In this document: piece by piece, positions 1-19,814 of the stretch
Numbering within the stretch: position 1 is the first letter of the stretch
Layout: every line of letters starts with the position of its first letter
Assembly (NCBI GenBank): GCA_029448655.1
Contig: JACCLO010000013.1
Location: 744,001 to 808,000, forward strand
DNA: 64,000 bases
From: Wolfiporia cocos
Lineage: Eukaryota > Basidiomycota > Agaricomycetes > Polyporales > Phaeolaceae
Direction: 5' to 3'
Notes under the pieces: generated by a model
The model's database searches: none
What the model was told of the DNA's origin: nothing
What the model saw: the letters and a program-made list of their open reading frames with translations, nothing else
Program-made: the position numbers and the translations under genes

Positions 1-1730
1 GGGAAATGGAGATGGAGATGTGACCTGCAAACATGCATCGCGGCTGCTTCCTATGCTCCTTCTACCTGGCTTCTCGGAAGAATGGACTGCGCGTGCCTGT
101 GTGATGCGAAGTACGAAGCTTCTTGTACATATACAACGTGGGTCGGAGTATCTGTGTTCTTGGATCAAATTTCATGTTGTATCTATTTATCTATTGTCCT
201 ACTGTTCGTTCGTAATGCGATGCCCTTTTAATCCAATCGTTTGAAGCTGGGATTCTCTATGTCCTGCATATGCTGCTTCCTAGCATAGCCAGTCACTGGC
301 ATTGGATTGACAGCCGAGCCCGATGTGAATGTGACATTGTTTGAAAGAGCAAAACCCCTTCCATTCGTGTAGTATATGGATTCGGTAACGTTGGAAGTGC
401 GGTGTAATCTACCCGGATGGGAATAGGAACAACCGACGATACGAGTCATCTTCAGGGTCGATGTCCCTTGACGCGTAGCGCAGTTGATGGTGAGTCATGC
501 CACCATCAACAACGCCAGTACTCATTTACGTTGAGGAGTCGCGCGTAACTGTCCACGGTGTCTAATCTGGACTTTGCCATATAATACATACGGCGATAAT
601 AAAGGATCTCGTAGGAGACTTGGCAGCAAATCGATGGCACAACATTATGGGAGCAGATTTGTGGCATGTATTTGTGGCAACAGAGGTGTCAATGTATCAT
701 ATGCCGTGCCCTGGTGAACGATCTCAGCTGCAGGACGTTGATCGTGAAGCACATATGGCAGTGATTCCGTCAACGAATCTGTACCTGGCATTTCTTCCTC
801 ACATCGTTTAACGCCAGTGGCATCTGCACCGTGTTTGCAGTCAGATTAGCGCCACTGGACGTCTATAAACTGAGCCCGAAAAATGAGCCATCTTTAGGAG
901 ATCTTCAAGAAACCACTCAGATAGTTCGATACGGTCACATCACCAACTCCATAGCGGGTGCGTCAGAATCAAGCTGATTGAACTCACCACGAATGCCATC
1001 ATGTGAGCCTGATTCATGCGGGAGGCAGCGTACTGCTAGCTGAGCCGTCCAACCATCTGTACGAGGTCCAGGTTGAATAAAACGCTGTAAGCTGTCAGCT
1101 ACGCGCGCACAGCCAGCTGCTTCTGCGATTCGAAGAATCAGAGTGTGGAGATGGAGCTTCGTCGTCGTCGAGGATGTCACTGCAACAATGACTCCCGGTG
1201 AGAATGTATCGTGAAATCAAGATGACAAATTGTGCCGGCATGGGCCGCTTACCAAACCTTGTTTCACAGCGGTAAAACGCCAACTCGTCCATAAACCCTC
1301 TTGCTGCAATGTCATGAAAACATACGGGCCACAACTTGGATCAGAAATTGAAACTCACTCATTGGTCGCATTCAGAGCTGATATCTACCCTGGTAAATCA
1401 AGAGCTTGATCCCAGTTATGATCGGCGCTAGTGTTGTGGCTCCGCCCCTGATCACTCAAGGTGGGCGGCATGCATACGAATCCCAGCGGCAATGCGGATC
1501 TCCCGAATCGGGCCCGGGCCTGGGATTGCGCTTATCCGCAGTATATTTCAATGTGACGCAGCAATAGCGGGGTGGAAATACTATCAGTACGGTCCACGTA
1601 GGAGGTGACTATCAATCGTAGTCACCTCAGGTCCGTGCCGTTTTGGCCGCGCGTCGGTGCCGCGCAATACGTGTTCCTTTTTGAACACGGACCAGAGGCG
1701 TCCTCCGTCCCTCGTCTCTGAACAAGCACG
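1..1730. other. Upstream region of the ABC transporter gene; no firm gene
   Basis: I cannot assign a confident gene here. Short open stretches lie on the minus strand at about 228-449, 530-600, 690-790 and 935-1,334, and some read like ordinary protein, for example YYMAKSRLDTVDSYARLLN near 535-590. I could not join them with consistent splice phases. They may be the decayed or unrecognised 3' part of a minus-strand gene. The last few hundred bases before 1,731 must include the promoter of the ABC transporter, but I see no clear TATA box. Confidence 0.4.
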
Positions 1731-8077
<6,347 letters not shown>

Positions 8078-8523
8078 ACTCAACTACTTCCATTATGACT
8101 CGGAGACGATCTGATTTGGTTACAGCTGGATGACTACTTACGAGACATTGTGACTTAGTAACGATATGTTCATAATCGATAGACTACTTGAACGAGAGGA
8201 GGAAGAGGACGTTGTGATGGCCATGTAGAGTAGCTGCACATCCCGTCTTGTATATGCTGGATCATACCGTGAAAATATCAGGAGCTCATGCTAAGTCGTC
8301 GCTCCGTTTAGTTGAAAGCACAAACACGATGAACCGTAAGAGTTGCGACAGGACGGCGGCAACCTCTAGAATCCTCATCAAAATGGAGGGTCTCATGAAT
8401 TAACCCGCATAATGGCGCTCATTGCATATTGCGTGGAATTATATAGAGCACAGAAGCAAAGAAGCAATTGAGATCCATGAGGTCCGTACAATTTCGTGTA
8501 TCGAGGAGACATGGTGGCACGCC
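8078..8523. other. Intergenic, convergent 3' ends
   Basis: The space lies between the stop codons of the ABC transporter (plus) and the DUF6533 gene (minus). It should contain both 3' UTRs. I see no further gene or repeat. Confidence 0.6.
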
Positions 8524-10160
8524 CTAATCATTATCACCGTGAATAGCACCAAAGCCTATCGTAGGCACCGCTTCAGAGACAATTGTGGTTGCATCCTGCT
8601 GTTCTCGAAACTGAATAGTACTGCCGAATGTGTCCGAGGTTGATATCCCTGAGGCAGTCGAGTTGTGATTTTCGATGTCGAAAACGGCCTCACGCAAGTT
8701 GAGCATAATACGGGAGATGAAGATGGTCGTAAAACTGTAGGCACCATACAGATGTTGGGACAAGGCGTAAACATGATTCGTGAAGGTGGCGCACGCATTG
8801 ATTAGCTGTGTCAGACCTGAGTCGAGCTATAATCAACTCATCAAGGACCTGTATCACAGTATTGGGGATACCGTACTTGCCTGAAGTAGCCGTAATATCA
8901 TGCTGGTCACATTCAGCAGAAGAAGTATTCTGGAAGATGTTAAGACCCTCTCCGCAACGCAATTGTCTCACTCAGCGTACATGAAGAAGAGAATACCTAA
9001 GCCATGTTGCTTCATTGTTATCCTTCCGTTCCTCTGAATCAAACGTCGTAGAAGGGAGCTCACCGTCGCGCAGCAGTATTTTGCTGAGTTTATAGCCTAC
9101 GTCCCACCTGGTAACATCGCGCACATTAATGCGCACGGCGTTGTAGGTTGCCACCAAAACCACAGCATCAGAAGAAATTATGCATCCGCGTATCATAACC
9201 TCATCTGACGCTCGTGCTTAGCACAACTGCTTCGCGAACGGGTTCTGTACGTTGCTTACATCTGTGCGAATGCGCCAGAAGTTGGCAAGTAATGTCACAT
9301 CTTCAACAATGCAATTGTACGCAATAGTCATAATTTCGCACCTTGATACCACCGCCGATGAATAGCGGGGGTTGGCAGAGCAGATGTGGTCAATCAATCC
9401 AAAACTTTCGGTAAAGAAGACACTCTAATACAGATAATTTGTCAATATGGCTCACATCGCAATCAAGCAAAATGCTACCAGATTCAAGCCTATCGGGACA
9501 AGACCCAGGGCTGCAGTGAGTACAGTGATATGCCACATATGGCCAGAAACCGCATAAACGCGGAGACTCGAAAATGCTGCGCATTCAGGTCCACGGACAT
9601 GTCGATGAGAATATGCAAGGCTACACTAACCTGTCCACATCGCAAGGGACATCATATACGAGGCCTCGTACAGAATAGCAGATGCCTTGCAACTTGCAGT
9701 GCGGTGCGGTGTTAGCTGCTTTGAAACACGGTACATGGCGGCGAAGGTTCACCTCTATATTCATCAGTAAACGAAGGTGGACGTTGCTCAGTGTTTACTC
9801 ACTCTAATATTCTGTGTAGAAGGTAATTGTAGGATGTAGATAACAGCAAGCACTAGCATCATTCCGCGATTCAGGAGGAAGATGGTGGTGGGACCTTTGC
9901 CTCCGGACCAGATCATTTTGGTTTCTTGAGACAGGGTAATGGAATACTCATAAAGCAGCAGTGCTGCATGTTGCAATATCAGCATAACCAAAGCCTTCTG
10001 GGCATATAACTGTCGCAGTTCATACCCGCGGCTGAAGCAATGAGATACTCCACGGACAGACTATAATGAATAACGTTATGACATCGGCCAATCGAGATAT
10101 ATCATTTTGCTTACAATTCTCTGTATGCCGAGGCCAATTGCGCAGCCTCCATAGATGCCA
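8524..10160 (-). CDS. DUF6533-type multi-pass membrane protein (copy 1)
   Basis: Member of a large basidiomycete-specific family of seven-helix-like membrane proteins (DUF6533); function unknown. The chosen start at 10,160 gives MASMEAAQLASAY, then an 80-nt intron joins to a hydrophobic segment reading AALLLYEYSITLSQETKMIW, which matches the DUF6533 core pattern (a 'YDY-LTL-E---W' block). Downstream exons give FSSLRVYAVSGH (near 9,560), IISSDAVVLVATYNAVR (near 9,140-9,180), a LLLNVTSMILRLLQ helix (about 8,890-8,940) and IFISRIMLNLREAVF (about 8,700), the usual C-terminal landmark, followed by a polar tail ending at 8,524. All blocks occur in family order and stay open between plausible splice sites, so the gene may be functional. 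Exact intron borders in 8,760-9,700 were not all resolved. It is paralogous to the copies at 16.7, 37.6 and 46.1 kb. Confidence 0.72.
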
Positions 10161-13100
10161 TGAGGAGGGAGTATTTGGATATAGCACGGATTTATCGACG
10201 CGCAATTCACAATCTGAAGTACTCCCAGCCAACCCTATTCTCGTGACTTCCCTGCATTATTTATATCCATCAATCATTCATCAATCATGCAAAGAAGAGC
10301 CGGTACTATCACTGGCCCACATATGCAATCGCAACAGCAATGCAATTTCGCCTCTAGTTCCCCTCCTTCGAATTCAAAAATTATGAATATTTGTACACTA
10401 TGACTATGTGACAATCTGCATGATCTTGTCAAATCAGATTATTAAAAACTCTAGTAGATGAAGAGGAAAAAATGAACAATGTCAATCAGAGTTATTGATG
10501 GACTTCGGCTCAGCCTTCACCTTGACGAAATCCTTCCAAAATAACAACACGTCGTCTCAATATACTTGAGGCTTAACATGTAATTTTCCGAGGGGAAATA
10601 TGCATTGTGTCAATATAGAGAGGCAGATTGCAGTCAAAGTGTGACATCAGCCACATCCTCAGTCGGCAAATCTGAACACAGCCTCTGATGCCTGCTGGCT
10701 TAGTGGTTGGTTGCAATGCACCGATGGCGTCATGCCGTTTGATGCCGCGCGTTCGGCAATTTGGCGATCGTGACTGATGGCGTGACTGATGCTCGGAGAA
10801 AAGTTGCATTGCTGTTGCGATGCTTTACGGGCTTCGGTATCATGCAGCATGCACTTTCGGAGGTTCGGAAAAATATATCGTATACTAGAGATGCATAGCT
10901 ATCATTTAAAAAAATCCCGAGGGATTTGGGCTTGGTTTCATGAAGATAGAGGCAAAACTCGGCGGGACATGCGAAAAAGTTGCATATGTGGGCCAGTGAT
11001 AGTACGACAGGGAGCTCTTCTATGAAGTCAGTTTTGCAGTGCCTGCATTCGTATGGATCCGCGCCAGTCGGATATTATATCATGAGCCACCAGTATCTGA
11101 TCCCGGAACATTGAGTATTCTCGCCATGATCCCTGTTACGTGGAAGCTCGACGGACTCCAGATGGACAACATTTGCCTGCATTATGTTAATATTCTAAGC
11201 TCCAATGGTACTTTTGAATCAGACTCTCGTGCAGAAATGGCAACAAACGAAGTCAATTACAGAATAGCGTATCCGGAGAATCTGAGGTCCAGGCCAGTTG
11301 CGTATCGCAAGCCCTTGGCACAGGATGCCGCACAATCTACAGAAGTCGGTGTCCGTTTTCTTGGGGTTGTAAGGATGTTTCGCCAAGCTCAACAGCGTGA
11401 GAAAATGTCTATTGCTGCAGGTGGTCCGGTGGACACGTTCTCACAAAGGATCAGAGTTTCCATGACAGCAATGGCACACGGAAGCCATTCATCTGTGTTC
11501 AAGCCCACAGCTCAAGCTATAATATCCGTAAAGTAGTGACACAGAGGCGAGAAGAAGAAGACGGCGCGGGGGTAAGATGTTGCTCAGTGATCTCGCGAGC
11601 AAAGAGTACCGTTTCTAGCCTGCCATCCTCTTTTAAATACAGTGACCAGAATCAGCGATAGCTTCATAATGTACCAATCTATGCAAGGGAGTATATGAAG
11701 ATCAGCTGCGTCCTTTGAAAGCCGGGTGAAATTTAGGATCAAACTAGGCTCAGGAAGGCTGATATGAACTGAATTGTGTCCACTTAAATGAGCACCACCA
11801 CTTTGTCTTTAATGCTCCAGCTGTCAAATACACTGTTTCGGACTGCACAAATACTCTTCAGTCTCTGCGCACCTACAATTTTACGCCCCATCTGTATCCA
11901 CATACATTGTATCTGCGATGAACTCAGGCCCAGCACGCGATTCATCACTGCGCATCTCTTTAGCACATGCTCCCATCACTCCCTATCTTTCGAATTCTCC
12001 GCAGAGGTCTTCGGCACATTTGCACCTCTCCACCTGCTCAACCGAATGGTCATCTGCATAGCCCCTCATCCTGGTCGATCGTCGCGTTAACCGAAGAAGT
12101 CAGAGAAACATCCGTCTGCGCTGATGAGTCTATCTTCCGTGTCCGTTAATCGTGATGTAAATCGCAGGGCGATCTGCGCTACCTCCTCATGCTGACATGC
12201 TCAAATCCCCCAGAGTTCATTTCTTAACGATAGGCATGTATGTATAGTATAAGCACCATTATCACAGACTCCGGCAGTGTACTGGAAACTATACCAAAGC
12301 TCATGAAGTACAGTATCGCATATCGCAACATGCACAGCAATGATTAATGAGCATCGGTCACTCCATCAACATCAATCACGTCATTAATCAGGATCGCTGG
12401 GTCGCCGAACGTACTGCATCAGACGGCATTATGCTGTCGGTGGCGAACGCAATCGCAGCCGATAGATGCCACGACTCTGTGAGGGTGTACAGACCTATCC
12501 ATTCAGGCCCATATCTTGCGCTACAATCGAGGGTTGCATGTGATTCATCTATTAGTAAGATAGTCCTCATTCAAACGTTCCAATACGTGACTGTTACGTG
12601 ACATAGTCGTTACATTTCCAAATCTGCCCATCACGTAGGAGTTATCGGTCAAGCGCCGTTCTCAAGTACTCCAAGCGCTTGCCCGTATCGCCACTTCCCA
12701 TCTGTACGACACCGTCTATTCAGTTAGCAGCATGTATACTTCAATAAAGCTTATTGATGCCTACAATCAACAAAGCCACGATGGAGGATGTGCGTGGTCG
12801 AATCCCGCCAAGATGTTATCTGGCAAAACACGATGTCCATGATACTTCTTGTTGGCCCATGCCGCCTGTCGTCCATTTAGTCCTCGACGGTAAGCATCCA
12901 TGAAGCGCAGCGAGCGATAATAGTATCTGTATAGCACAACTCAACTGCAGTACATCTGCTGCCTTTGACATATGAACGGGTGGATTGTAGCTTGCCAACA
13001 TATCCTGAGGCAGCCGGTGTCTCTGTTTAGCTGCCGGAGCAACCTAGGACTACTGTCAATGTCATTGGTCGGTATTAATGGTCCAACTCACATTCTCCTT

Positions 13101-14866
13101 ATCCCAATCATTATCTTCCGGACATGCTCGTTTCAAGCTTGAGTGCGCCCCTAGATTCTTAAAGTTGAATAGACGTCACCTGGGAGCCACCTGGCGGTGC
13201 TGAGAGTGATATTGATAAGACAATTTCAAATAGTTTGTTTTGGCGTTGACTGTAGTCCCTCCCGTGTAAATGCTAAGGCAATTCATCAAAGGCAAGGATC
13301 AAAAATCCGTCCGCAAGCGATTGTGCGGAATGCAATTTTCTACAAATCTGTGGTTTTTGATTTCGGAGACTGTACTGCACAGAATTCGCATTAATTTTAC
13401 AGTGGTTCCGTCTGCTTAGTCATCGTTTGTATGCACACCATCTTACTAGGGGCGCGTGAATGGGGAGCGGTGTATAACATGATGGAAATGAGTAGTATTT
13501 GGCAACGACAGCTTGGTAGGTGGCTGGGTACATATTCACTTGGGATTTTAATGGCCTGTCGATGAGCTGAGCAGGTGGATTGGTCGACGCTACTGCAGAG
13601 AATATCGGCGGGCCCGAATCGACTTGACGCCCGAGGGGCGGCTGATTCTTGTCTGAGAAGGGCGCAGTGTTCGAGATTGATCAACGTCTTATCCTGTCTG
13701 ATCCCATGCTACTGCAACTGGTCGGTACTATTACGCTACGATTAACTGGAAGACGAGGCCAAATTTTCCTACTGAGGTATGTGGCTGATTGAATCACGCT
13801 TCGACTGCAATCTGCCTCAGCATACTGACACAATGCAAATGTACTCTCGGAAAATCATATGCTCAATCTAAGGTATATTCAGAAGGCTCATTACAATTTT
13901 AAGGAATCTACTCTAAAAAGAAACTGAGCCGAAGCCATTGATAATTCTGATTGATTTTTTTGGCTGAAGTGATTTTCAATATAACTTGATTCAATTATGC
14001 GGGCTTTGGATAGCCATGTACAAGTGGTCTCGTATTTCTGAATTGAAGGAGATGAGCTATAAGTGGAATTTTATTGCTGTTGCGAATGCGTTGAACCAGT
14101 AATAGTAGTACCTGAACGGACTCACGCAGGATCCTCGTCATATGTCAACAACTGAAATCTGCCTTCATCCTTGATTTTAAAAGTTCTTAGCGAGTTAATG
14201 AATTATCAGTTTGGCAACACCCTAAATCCTAACACAACCCCTCAGTGGTGTATGCGTCCAAACATTCTCGAATCGAGCCACTGCCATTATTTATGCAAAC
14301 AGCTGTAACTTGATTTCATCACAGAGTGGCACCAGAGACCCGTCGCACTGATTCTCTGAATGCTGTGCCTGCAGCAAGTAGGCATGGACATATCAGCATC
14401 AAGACGCAGTAGGGCTTCGGGTCATCTTGTCCACTTTCCGATCTGACACGAAGTGTCGGCGCTTAAGTGCTCAACGTCAACCTTCGCCTGATCGTGATCG
14501 TACAATTTGTACCAGGCTCGTCAGCCTGCTATAAAAGAATACGAGTTTGTTCCGTCAGGGTGTGTGCTCCGATGCGCGTGAGTCGAGCGCCGGCCTTATT
14601 TTGGCCAGATGAGTCGACCTATGTATGCGAAGGCAATCGACATGTCTGCCTTCACAAGCCGAGACATCGAGGACAGCACTAGGTTCGATACAATTAGTTG
14701 CATATATCTACAGCCTCAGGGTGCCTCGGGTCGAGCTCGATCATCTGACAACACTATTGCCGTTAGATGATAGGAAGCACGCGTATTGCACATGCTAAGT
14801 TTCACGTCGGCATGCGACTGGATGAGTATAAGTCGGAACACATGAGTAGTAGACCTCCATGTATTA
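10161..14866. other. Long gene-poor stretch
   Basis: About 4.7 kb without a recognisable gene. The longest open frame (11,039-11,536, plus, 165 codons) resembles no family I know and has no supporting exons, so I do not call it. Other open frames are short. No terminal repeats or target duplications were seen. It may hold decayed repeats or long flanking regulatory sequence. Confidence 0.5.
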
Positions 14867-15816
14867 TTATTGTGTTGAAGAGTACAGAGCAAGCTGTTGG
14901 TCCTTGTCTAAGCCCATCCGACCACGCCAGAATGGTCCACAGAGTGGGGCAGGGTAGTCTTGAGATAGCTTGTTGGTCTCATGTCTCTCTAGAATCTCGT
15001 TCAAGACATTTGGCACGTCTATCGCTTGGATTGTTCCCAGCCTGCAATATAAAATCCTTAATCATCACGATTGTAATAGAAAACCCCTTATTACGCACCA
15101 ATCACCGGAGGGGAATACGAGGAGGTTGCCCGCATATCTGAGGATGACCCAAATGAGACTTTGTTCTCCAAAGGACACCGAAAACGCACTGACTTATGCC
15201 CGCCGACATGAGCGATGCTCCCAACCATAACCTTGTCTTTAATACCTCGCTTCGCGACCTCCTGGCGCAGCGCCGCCTTGACCTCTCCTCCCGTCTCCCC
15301 GCACCTGCAGTCGCGTGCCCCATGTGTGCACACATACAGATGTATTTTATGTTCATTTGTAGAACTTGCTTCCGATGCACTACCTCCAACGGTATGCTCC
15401 CTCAGCCTCTCACCCACCTCCTCCAGATTCTCCATCGTCACCTCCGGCACCTCCAGCACCCGCCCATCCGGCGCAAACGCCGTCGCGCAATACGCCTCGC
15501 GCTCCCATGCATCTCCTTCACCGATACCCGCGTATCCAGGATGCACGCACTGCGTCTCAGCCCATGCGAAATTCGCGATGCCGCCCCACGCGCGTGCACG
15601 GAGCATCAGCGCGCGCAGGAGCGGCGAGCGGGGCTTCGCGGGATAGGACGCGGGTGAGAGGTGCGTGTGCAGCACGATGTAGCTGCTGTGGTGGGGCACT
15701 GTGCCAGCGAGCTGAGCGGCGGGAGCGGTGCGGGTGAAGGCCCTGACGTTTCGAGACAGATGCCAGTGGTGGGTCGGCCGGGTGCAGCGGTGCGCATGTG
15801 TTAGCGCGCTGAGCAT
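14867..15816 (-). CDS. Sucrase/ferredoxin-like (thioredoxin-fold, Apd1/Aim32-type) protein
   Basis: Three exons (15,194-15,816; 15,099-15,137; 14,867-15,041) give a protein of about 278 residues. Exon 1 contains GTVPHHSSYIVLHTHL near residue 38, WGGIANFAWAE near 77, and the hallmark LYVCTHGARDCRCGETGG (about 159-176) followed by AHVGGHK. Exon 2 is only 39 nt and continues it as YAGNLLVFPSGDW, as expected for this family; exon 3 ends the protein with QQLALYSSTQ. In related proteins the cysteines and the GGHK histidine bind a 2Fe-2S cluster; here CTHG and CRCG are both present. The first 30 residues are rich in Arg, His and Ser with few acids, suggesting a mitochondrial presequence, as in Aim32. 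The gene reads away from the duplicated fragment at 19,815-20,070. Function in redox or iron-sulfur metabolism is inferred from the family only. Confidence 0.85.
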
Positions 15817-16731
15817 GCTGGTGGGTTATCCTTGAGTGAGGCGGCGGTAGGAGGTAGAGGGAGTGCAGAGTGATAGCCATGGTGGGGGTACAGTAATGGC
15901 TCGAGCTTACTAGCCGACGCGGCAGCCACAACGCGGCCATCCGGCAGCACGTCGAGATCTGCGATCGCGATGCAGTTAGATTGGGGCTAGTTCTAGTTTT
16001 ACAAACAGGGAAGGTCTTAAGGTTCGATCTATCACGGGCTGATCAGGAGCATATCCTGAGCGAATGATCTCTTTTATTCTCCCATGAAGCGTTACATGCT
16101 TCAACCACGGATATATATATCAATCCGCCGTTGATATGCGACTGCGTGATCCTATGACTGCATCATAACCTATTGCGATTACCTGCGATGGACTATGATA
16201 AGAGCTGAATTAACGTAGGATGATATAATTCATTACGGATCCAGTTGAAGTATCCGATAGCAGGTCGCGCGGCGTGTTAGCACCGCTGTAGGGTAGTATT
16301 TCTGAGCCTGCGGCTTCTAATATGTCGTCTACCGGCTTGCACCTGTCGACCGTTTACCGCTACCCGCCGCGAACCCGCGATTTCGTGTGCCTTGACTCTG
16401 AGTCTGCCATTTCAACCGAGACATTGGGAGACCACGTTGTGTTACAACTGAGTTCATACATGTATATCAAGGACGATACCACGCGTCTCAAAGACGATGA
16501 TTCTGCCGACATTTTGAAGCCCATCAGGCTAGTGGACTTGCATCCAGCACAGTGTATAGCAGCTTTGTTAACCAGGTACTCGATTATGCCCTATGCATGC
16601 ATCACGTTACGAGTCTATCATGCTTTGCTCTACTGCTATATTAACTCGTTGGCATGCAGAATAGTATGTCTGTTGTCGCAAGCAGACTAGCGGGCCAGGT
16701 ATGATAAAAGTAGCGATCGAGTGCCGAGAAT
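15817..16731. other. Intergenic; promoter side of the sucrase/ferredoxin-like gene
   Basis: Positions 15,817-15,970 are upstream of the sucrase/ferredoxin-like start and are the part that is duplicated at about 19,900-20,070. The rest has one 122-codon open frame (16,322-16,690, plus) with no recognisable similarity or splice partners, which I do not call. Confidence 0.5.
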
Positions 16732-18139
16732 CTAGTCATAATTAAAGGAAGCCTGATCATATGCATCACCCATGGCTGGATCTGTGCTAGGCTGCTCCGT
16801 ATCTATTTGATGATCGAATTGCAGCGTAGTCTGCATCCGGCTCATATATGATAATCCAAGGCCCGTGGGGTCTTGCAGATCGAAACAAGCGTCTTGCATG
16901 TTCAGCGTGAACCGCGAGATAGCGATGGATGTGGCACTAACTTGGTCCCTAAGTAAATGGTAATACCCGGGATGCGGTATACATACGATGAAGCTACCAA
17001 CGCAAAGTCGTCGGATATCTGACATTCAAGAGCATGAGCAAGTTGCAATGCATATCATCTCTGGTTGACAAACCTTGAGGTACCACAGAGCAATAGCAAT
17101 ACCATTAAGAATCCCCAGTACTCTGTAACACAGGTCGATATATATCTTTGAAGTGAGTCGTGATAATACGTACAGAAAGTATATTGAGCCTGAGGTGTTT
17201 TGTCATCGCTCTGTTTGACATTGATCGGATCCATCCAGAAGGAAAAACTCACCGTCTCTGCACAGTGTCTGTACAAGAGTGGGCTTTGTACCCGACAAGG
17301 CATTGCGAAAAGCGGAATGCAAACGCCACCAGGTTGCAATAATCACGATCACATCAGACGCCAAAGCGCTAGAGCGAGATACAGCAGACACTGGGTTTTT
17401 CGGAGGTCACTATGAAGCATGTACACCATTGCATTTCACGTTGGCTATACTCACAGCTACCAAACAACGATATGAGGATAAGTATGTGCGGATGATATAA
17501 TCCTTGACAACTACCTTTTTGCGACCGCCTCTGTCACGTTGACATATTGCACGCACGAATCATTCCATGAACTGATGCATATGGTGGTCTATATTCATCA
17601 ATTGAACATGTTCCATCATGGTCAAGCAGCACCCGGCTCTGACAAGAGCTCTTACCACATCGACAGCAGTCGGTGCCACCCCAAGCAGCAAAGTCAGTAG
17701 AGAAACGCATCGGCTTCCACCACAAACAGCGTAAATGCGTAAGGATGAAAATACTGGATCGGATGGACTTCAATACAGATCACACCCAATATCCGGCTGA
17801 CTCACCTGCCCACAAGGTTGTGGGCACCGTGGGGCAAAGTACAATCCATATTCCAAGAGTATTGCAGCTGAATAATGCGTATGAATGGATTGTAAACATC
17901 GCCGTAGAATCTCCGCATGTCACCTCTGTGGAGAGCGTGAGCCGTTTCAACTAAATGCATAAAATGTATTTACGTATGACTAATTTGGGGTCCATTGGTT
18001 TGAAACTGAGTATACATTCGATTGTCATACCCAGCATGAAACAATGGTTGACGAGAGATATGGTCACGAGACTCTTCGCTTTGCTGATTCGCGAGAATCG
18101 TATGATTGGATAAAAACTCAAAATCCATTCGTATAACAC
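16732..18139 (-). CDS. DUF6533-type multi-pass membrane protein (copy 2), 5' end uncertain
   Basis: Second minus-strand member of the DUF6533 family. The N-terminal part (about 17,990-18,139) reads VLYEWILSFYP then SLVTISLVNHCFMLGM, matching the family pattern 'YDY-LTL ... SLVTVLFLLNRY--LG'. Later exons read SSLRIYAVCGGSRCVSLL (17,690-17,760), ALASDVIVIIATWWRL (17,320-17,370) and ATSIAISRFTLNMQDACF (16,880-16,935), ending in a polar tail at 16,732. The order of blocks is that of copy 1. The normally acidic 'LTLPEE' block is altered to LSFYPII, and the first exon with the start codon was not identified; it should lie between 18,140 and about 18,500. The gene may be intact or mildly decayed. 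Confidence 0.6.
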
Positions 18140-19077
18140 CGCCGCTTAGTGGTGAATGCATGAGCGGCTCATTTGCACGCGACGTAGAGGCACCTACCGG
18201 CGGAACAGGCAGTCAGGTAGGATAGGGAGAGCCTACGACACAAGACCGTCATCATCACAATCTAGATTTACAGTGGTACTTACCCAATCCGGTACTCTGA
18301 CAATGTGCTCGACAAGCTTTCGGAGGACATTTAGAATGCACAGTCTGTGGCCAATGCACAGCATGCAGAGGCCCTCTCTTTAAGACGCGATAGGTGATCA
18401 GTACATTGATCAAACGGCCATGTAATAGCCATGTTGGACGAATTCATTTGAAATCAAACACAGGGTTTTGTACAGCATTTTGTCCATAGCGTCCGCAATT
18501 GTATCTTCTCTTGCCTCAATAAACATTGATGGCGACATTGTTAATGCTGATTGATACTTATTGACAGATGATCACGTTGCAATCGACTTGACGTCAGGGG
18601 CGAAATCTTCTGGAAGTGCCTCCAATCAAGTTTGAGCCTGTGATGTGCTCCAGTAGTCCCACAGATAGCCTCGAATGTATCAGAGTGCGTAAGAGTCAAA
18701 TCCTGGTAATCCCGATCAAGGAGCAATTAGCCGAGACATGCCTGAAAGCAACCACCCTCTGCTGGCAGTTCATCAGGAAGCTGCTGACCTACTGAGCACT
18801 GGCTGTATCATCTTGTTCCCTCATTCATTCAATTATTATAGTTGAGATTGCCACGCCAGTACTATTGCTGGGAATATGAATGTCATAAGGAGGAGATGCT
18901 GGGTACAGTGTCCGCCGGTATTGGTATGCCATCTCCTTCGGAACACAGGCCTATATGCTCGATCACTGATGCGATTCTTAGATCCGAAGAGAACTGAATG
19001 CGCTATTGATGCTCTGAATTCATAAGTCAGAGATTCAGTGCAAGTCTCCTTTTTTCTCTTGTGATGATCGAGTCTCT
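18140..19077. other. Intergenic; may hold the first exon of DUF6533 copy 2
   Basis: No firm gene. The missing first exon of the minus-strand DUF6533 gene should be at the left of this stretch. Nothing else is recognisable. Confidence 0.4.
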
Positions 19078-19767
19078 TGTTACGGGTCACGTGATAGTCC
19101 CTCCTTGACTCTCAACCACCATCCCCCGGGCGCATATGCGTCCCGGGGGCTGCTTTTCCGTCCCCGCCGACTAACGACCACGTATCACGACTCCTACGCA
19201 TCGTCCTCATCCTTCGGGACACTCTCCATCCATCCACACTTCGATACTTTACTGGAAGCCTCACTTTAATACGACGCATCACCTCCTTTGGCCGGCATAT
19301 CGAGCCACCTATCCACCACCAGCGCTTAGCCGATTCATCACCCGCCGCCCGCTACTTCCACCACACGAGAACCAGGGCTTTTGCCCGCCGCCCATGGCCA
19401 CCATTTCATTACGCGTCACCCTCTCCTTCAATTGCGATGAGGGGTTCACTCACCTTGTCGCCTGGCCTCACCAAGGCCACACCTCTGCCTCATGGCCACA
19501 CCTCACACTGGCCCTGACTAGGCTACACGCGACTCGAGGCCCTCACCAGGCCGTACCTGACTGACCCACTGGCCCATTGGCCCGGCCCGTACACGGCTGC
19601 CCCTCTCGCACTACGGTTTATAAAACAACCACCCCACTCTACGATTACCTGGCCTTTATTACTTCCAATGTGGCTCTCGTTAGCTGCCACACATGTACCT
19701 AGTATACTGCCTGCAGGATATAAATGGATGTCTCTGTCTTCTCTCTTACAGGGGTCACGTGATAACA
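19078..19767. mobile_element. LTR-like segment (possible solo LTR)
   Basis: The 690-base segment starts TGTTACGGGTCACGTGATA and ends GGGTCACGTGATAACA, so it has TGTTA/TAACA ends and the near-palindromic CACGTG block at both ends. A TATAAA-like box lies near 19,719. The interior is C-rich and lacks a reading frame. I did not find a matching 5-bp target duplication, so this is less certain than the solo LTRs further right. Confidence 0.35.
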
Positions 19768-19814
19768 CCCTGGTGTCTGTGATAGGGCGCCGCTCCAGCA
19801 CCCCGGGCGGCAGG

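Noticed and set aside
11039..11536. 165-codon open frame
   Set aside because: No family resemblance, no flanking exons with splice sites, and it lies in a gene-poor region where a chance frame is likely.
15196..15737. Plus-strand frames of 120-150 codons
   Set aside because: Antisense to the sucrase/ferredoxin-like gene, whose cysteine motif and splicing are convincing.
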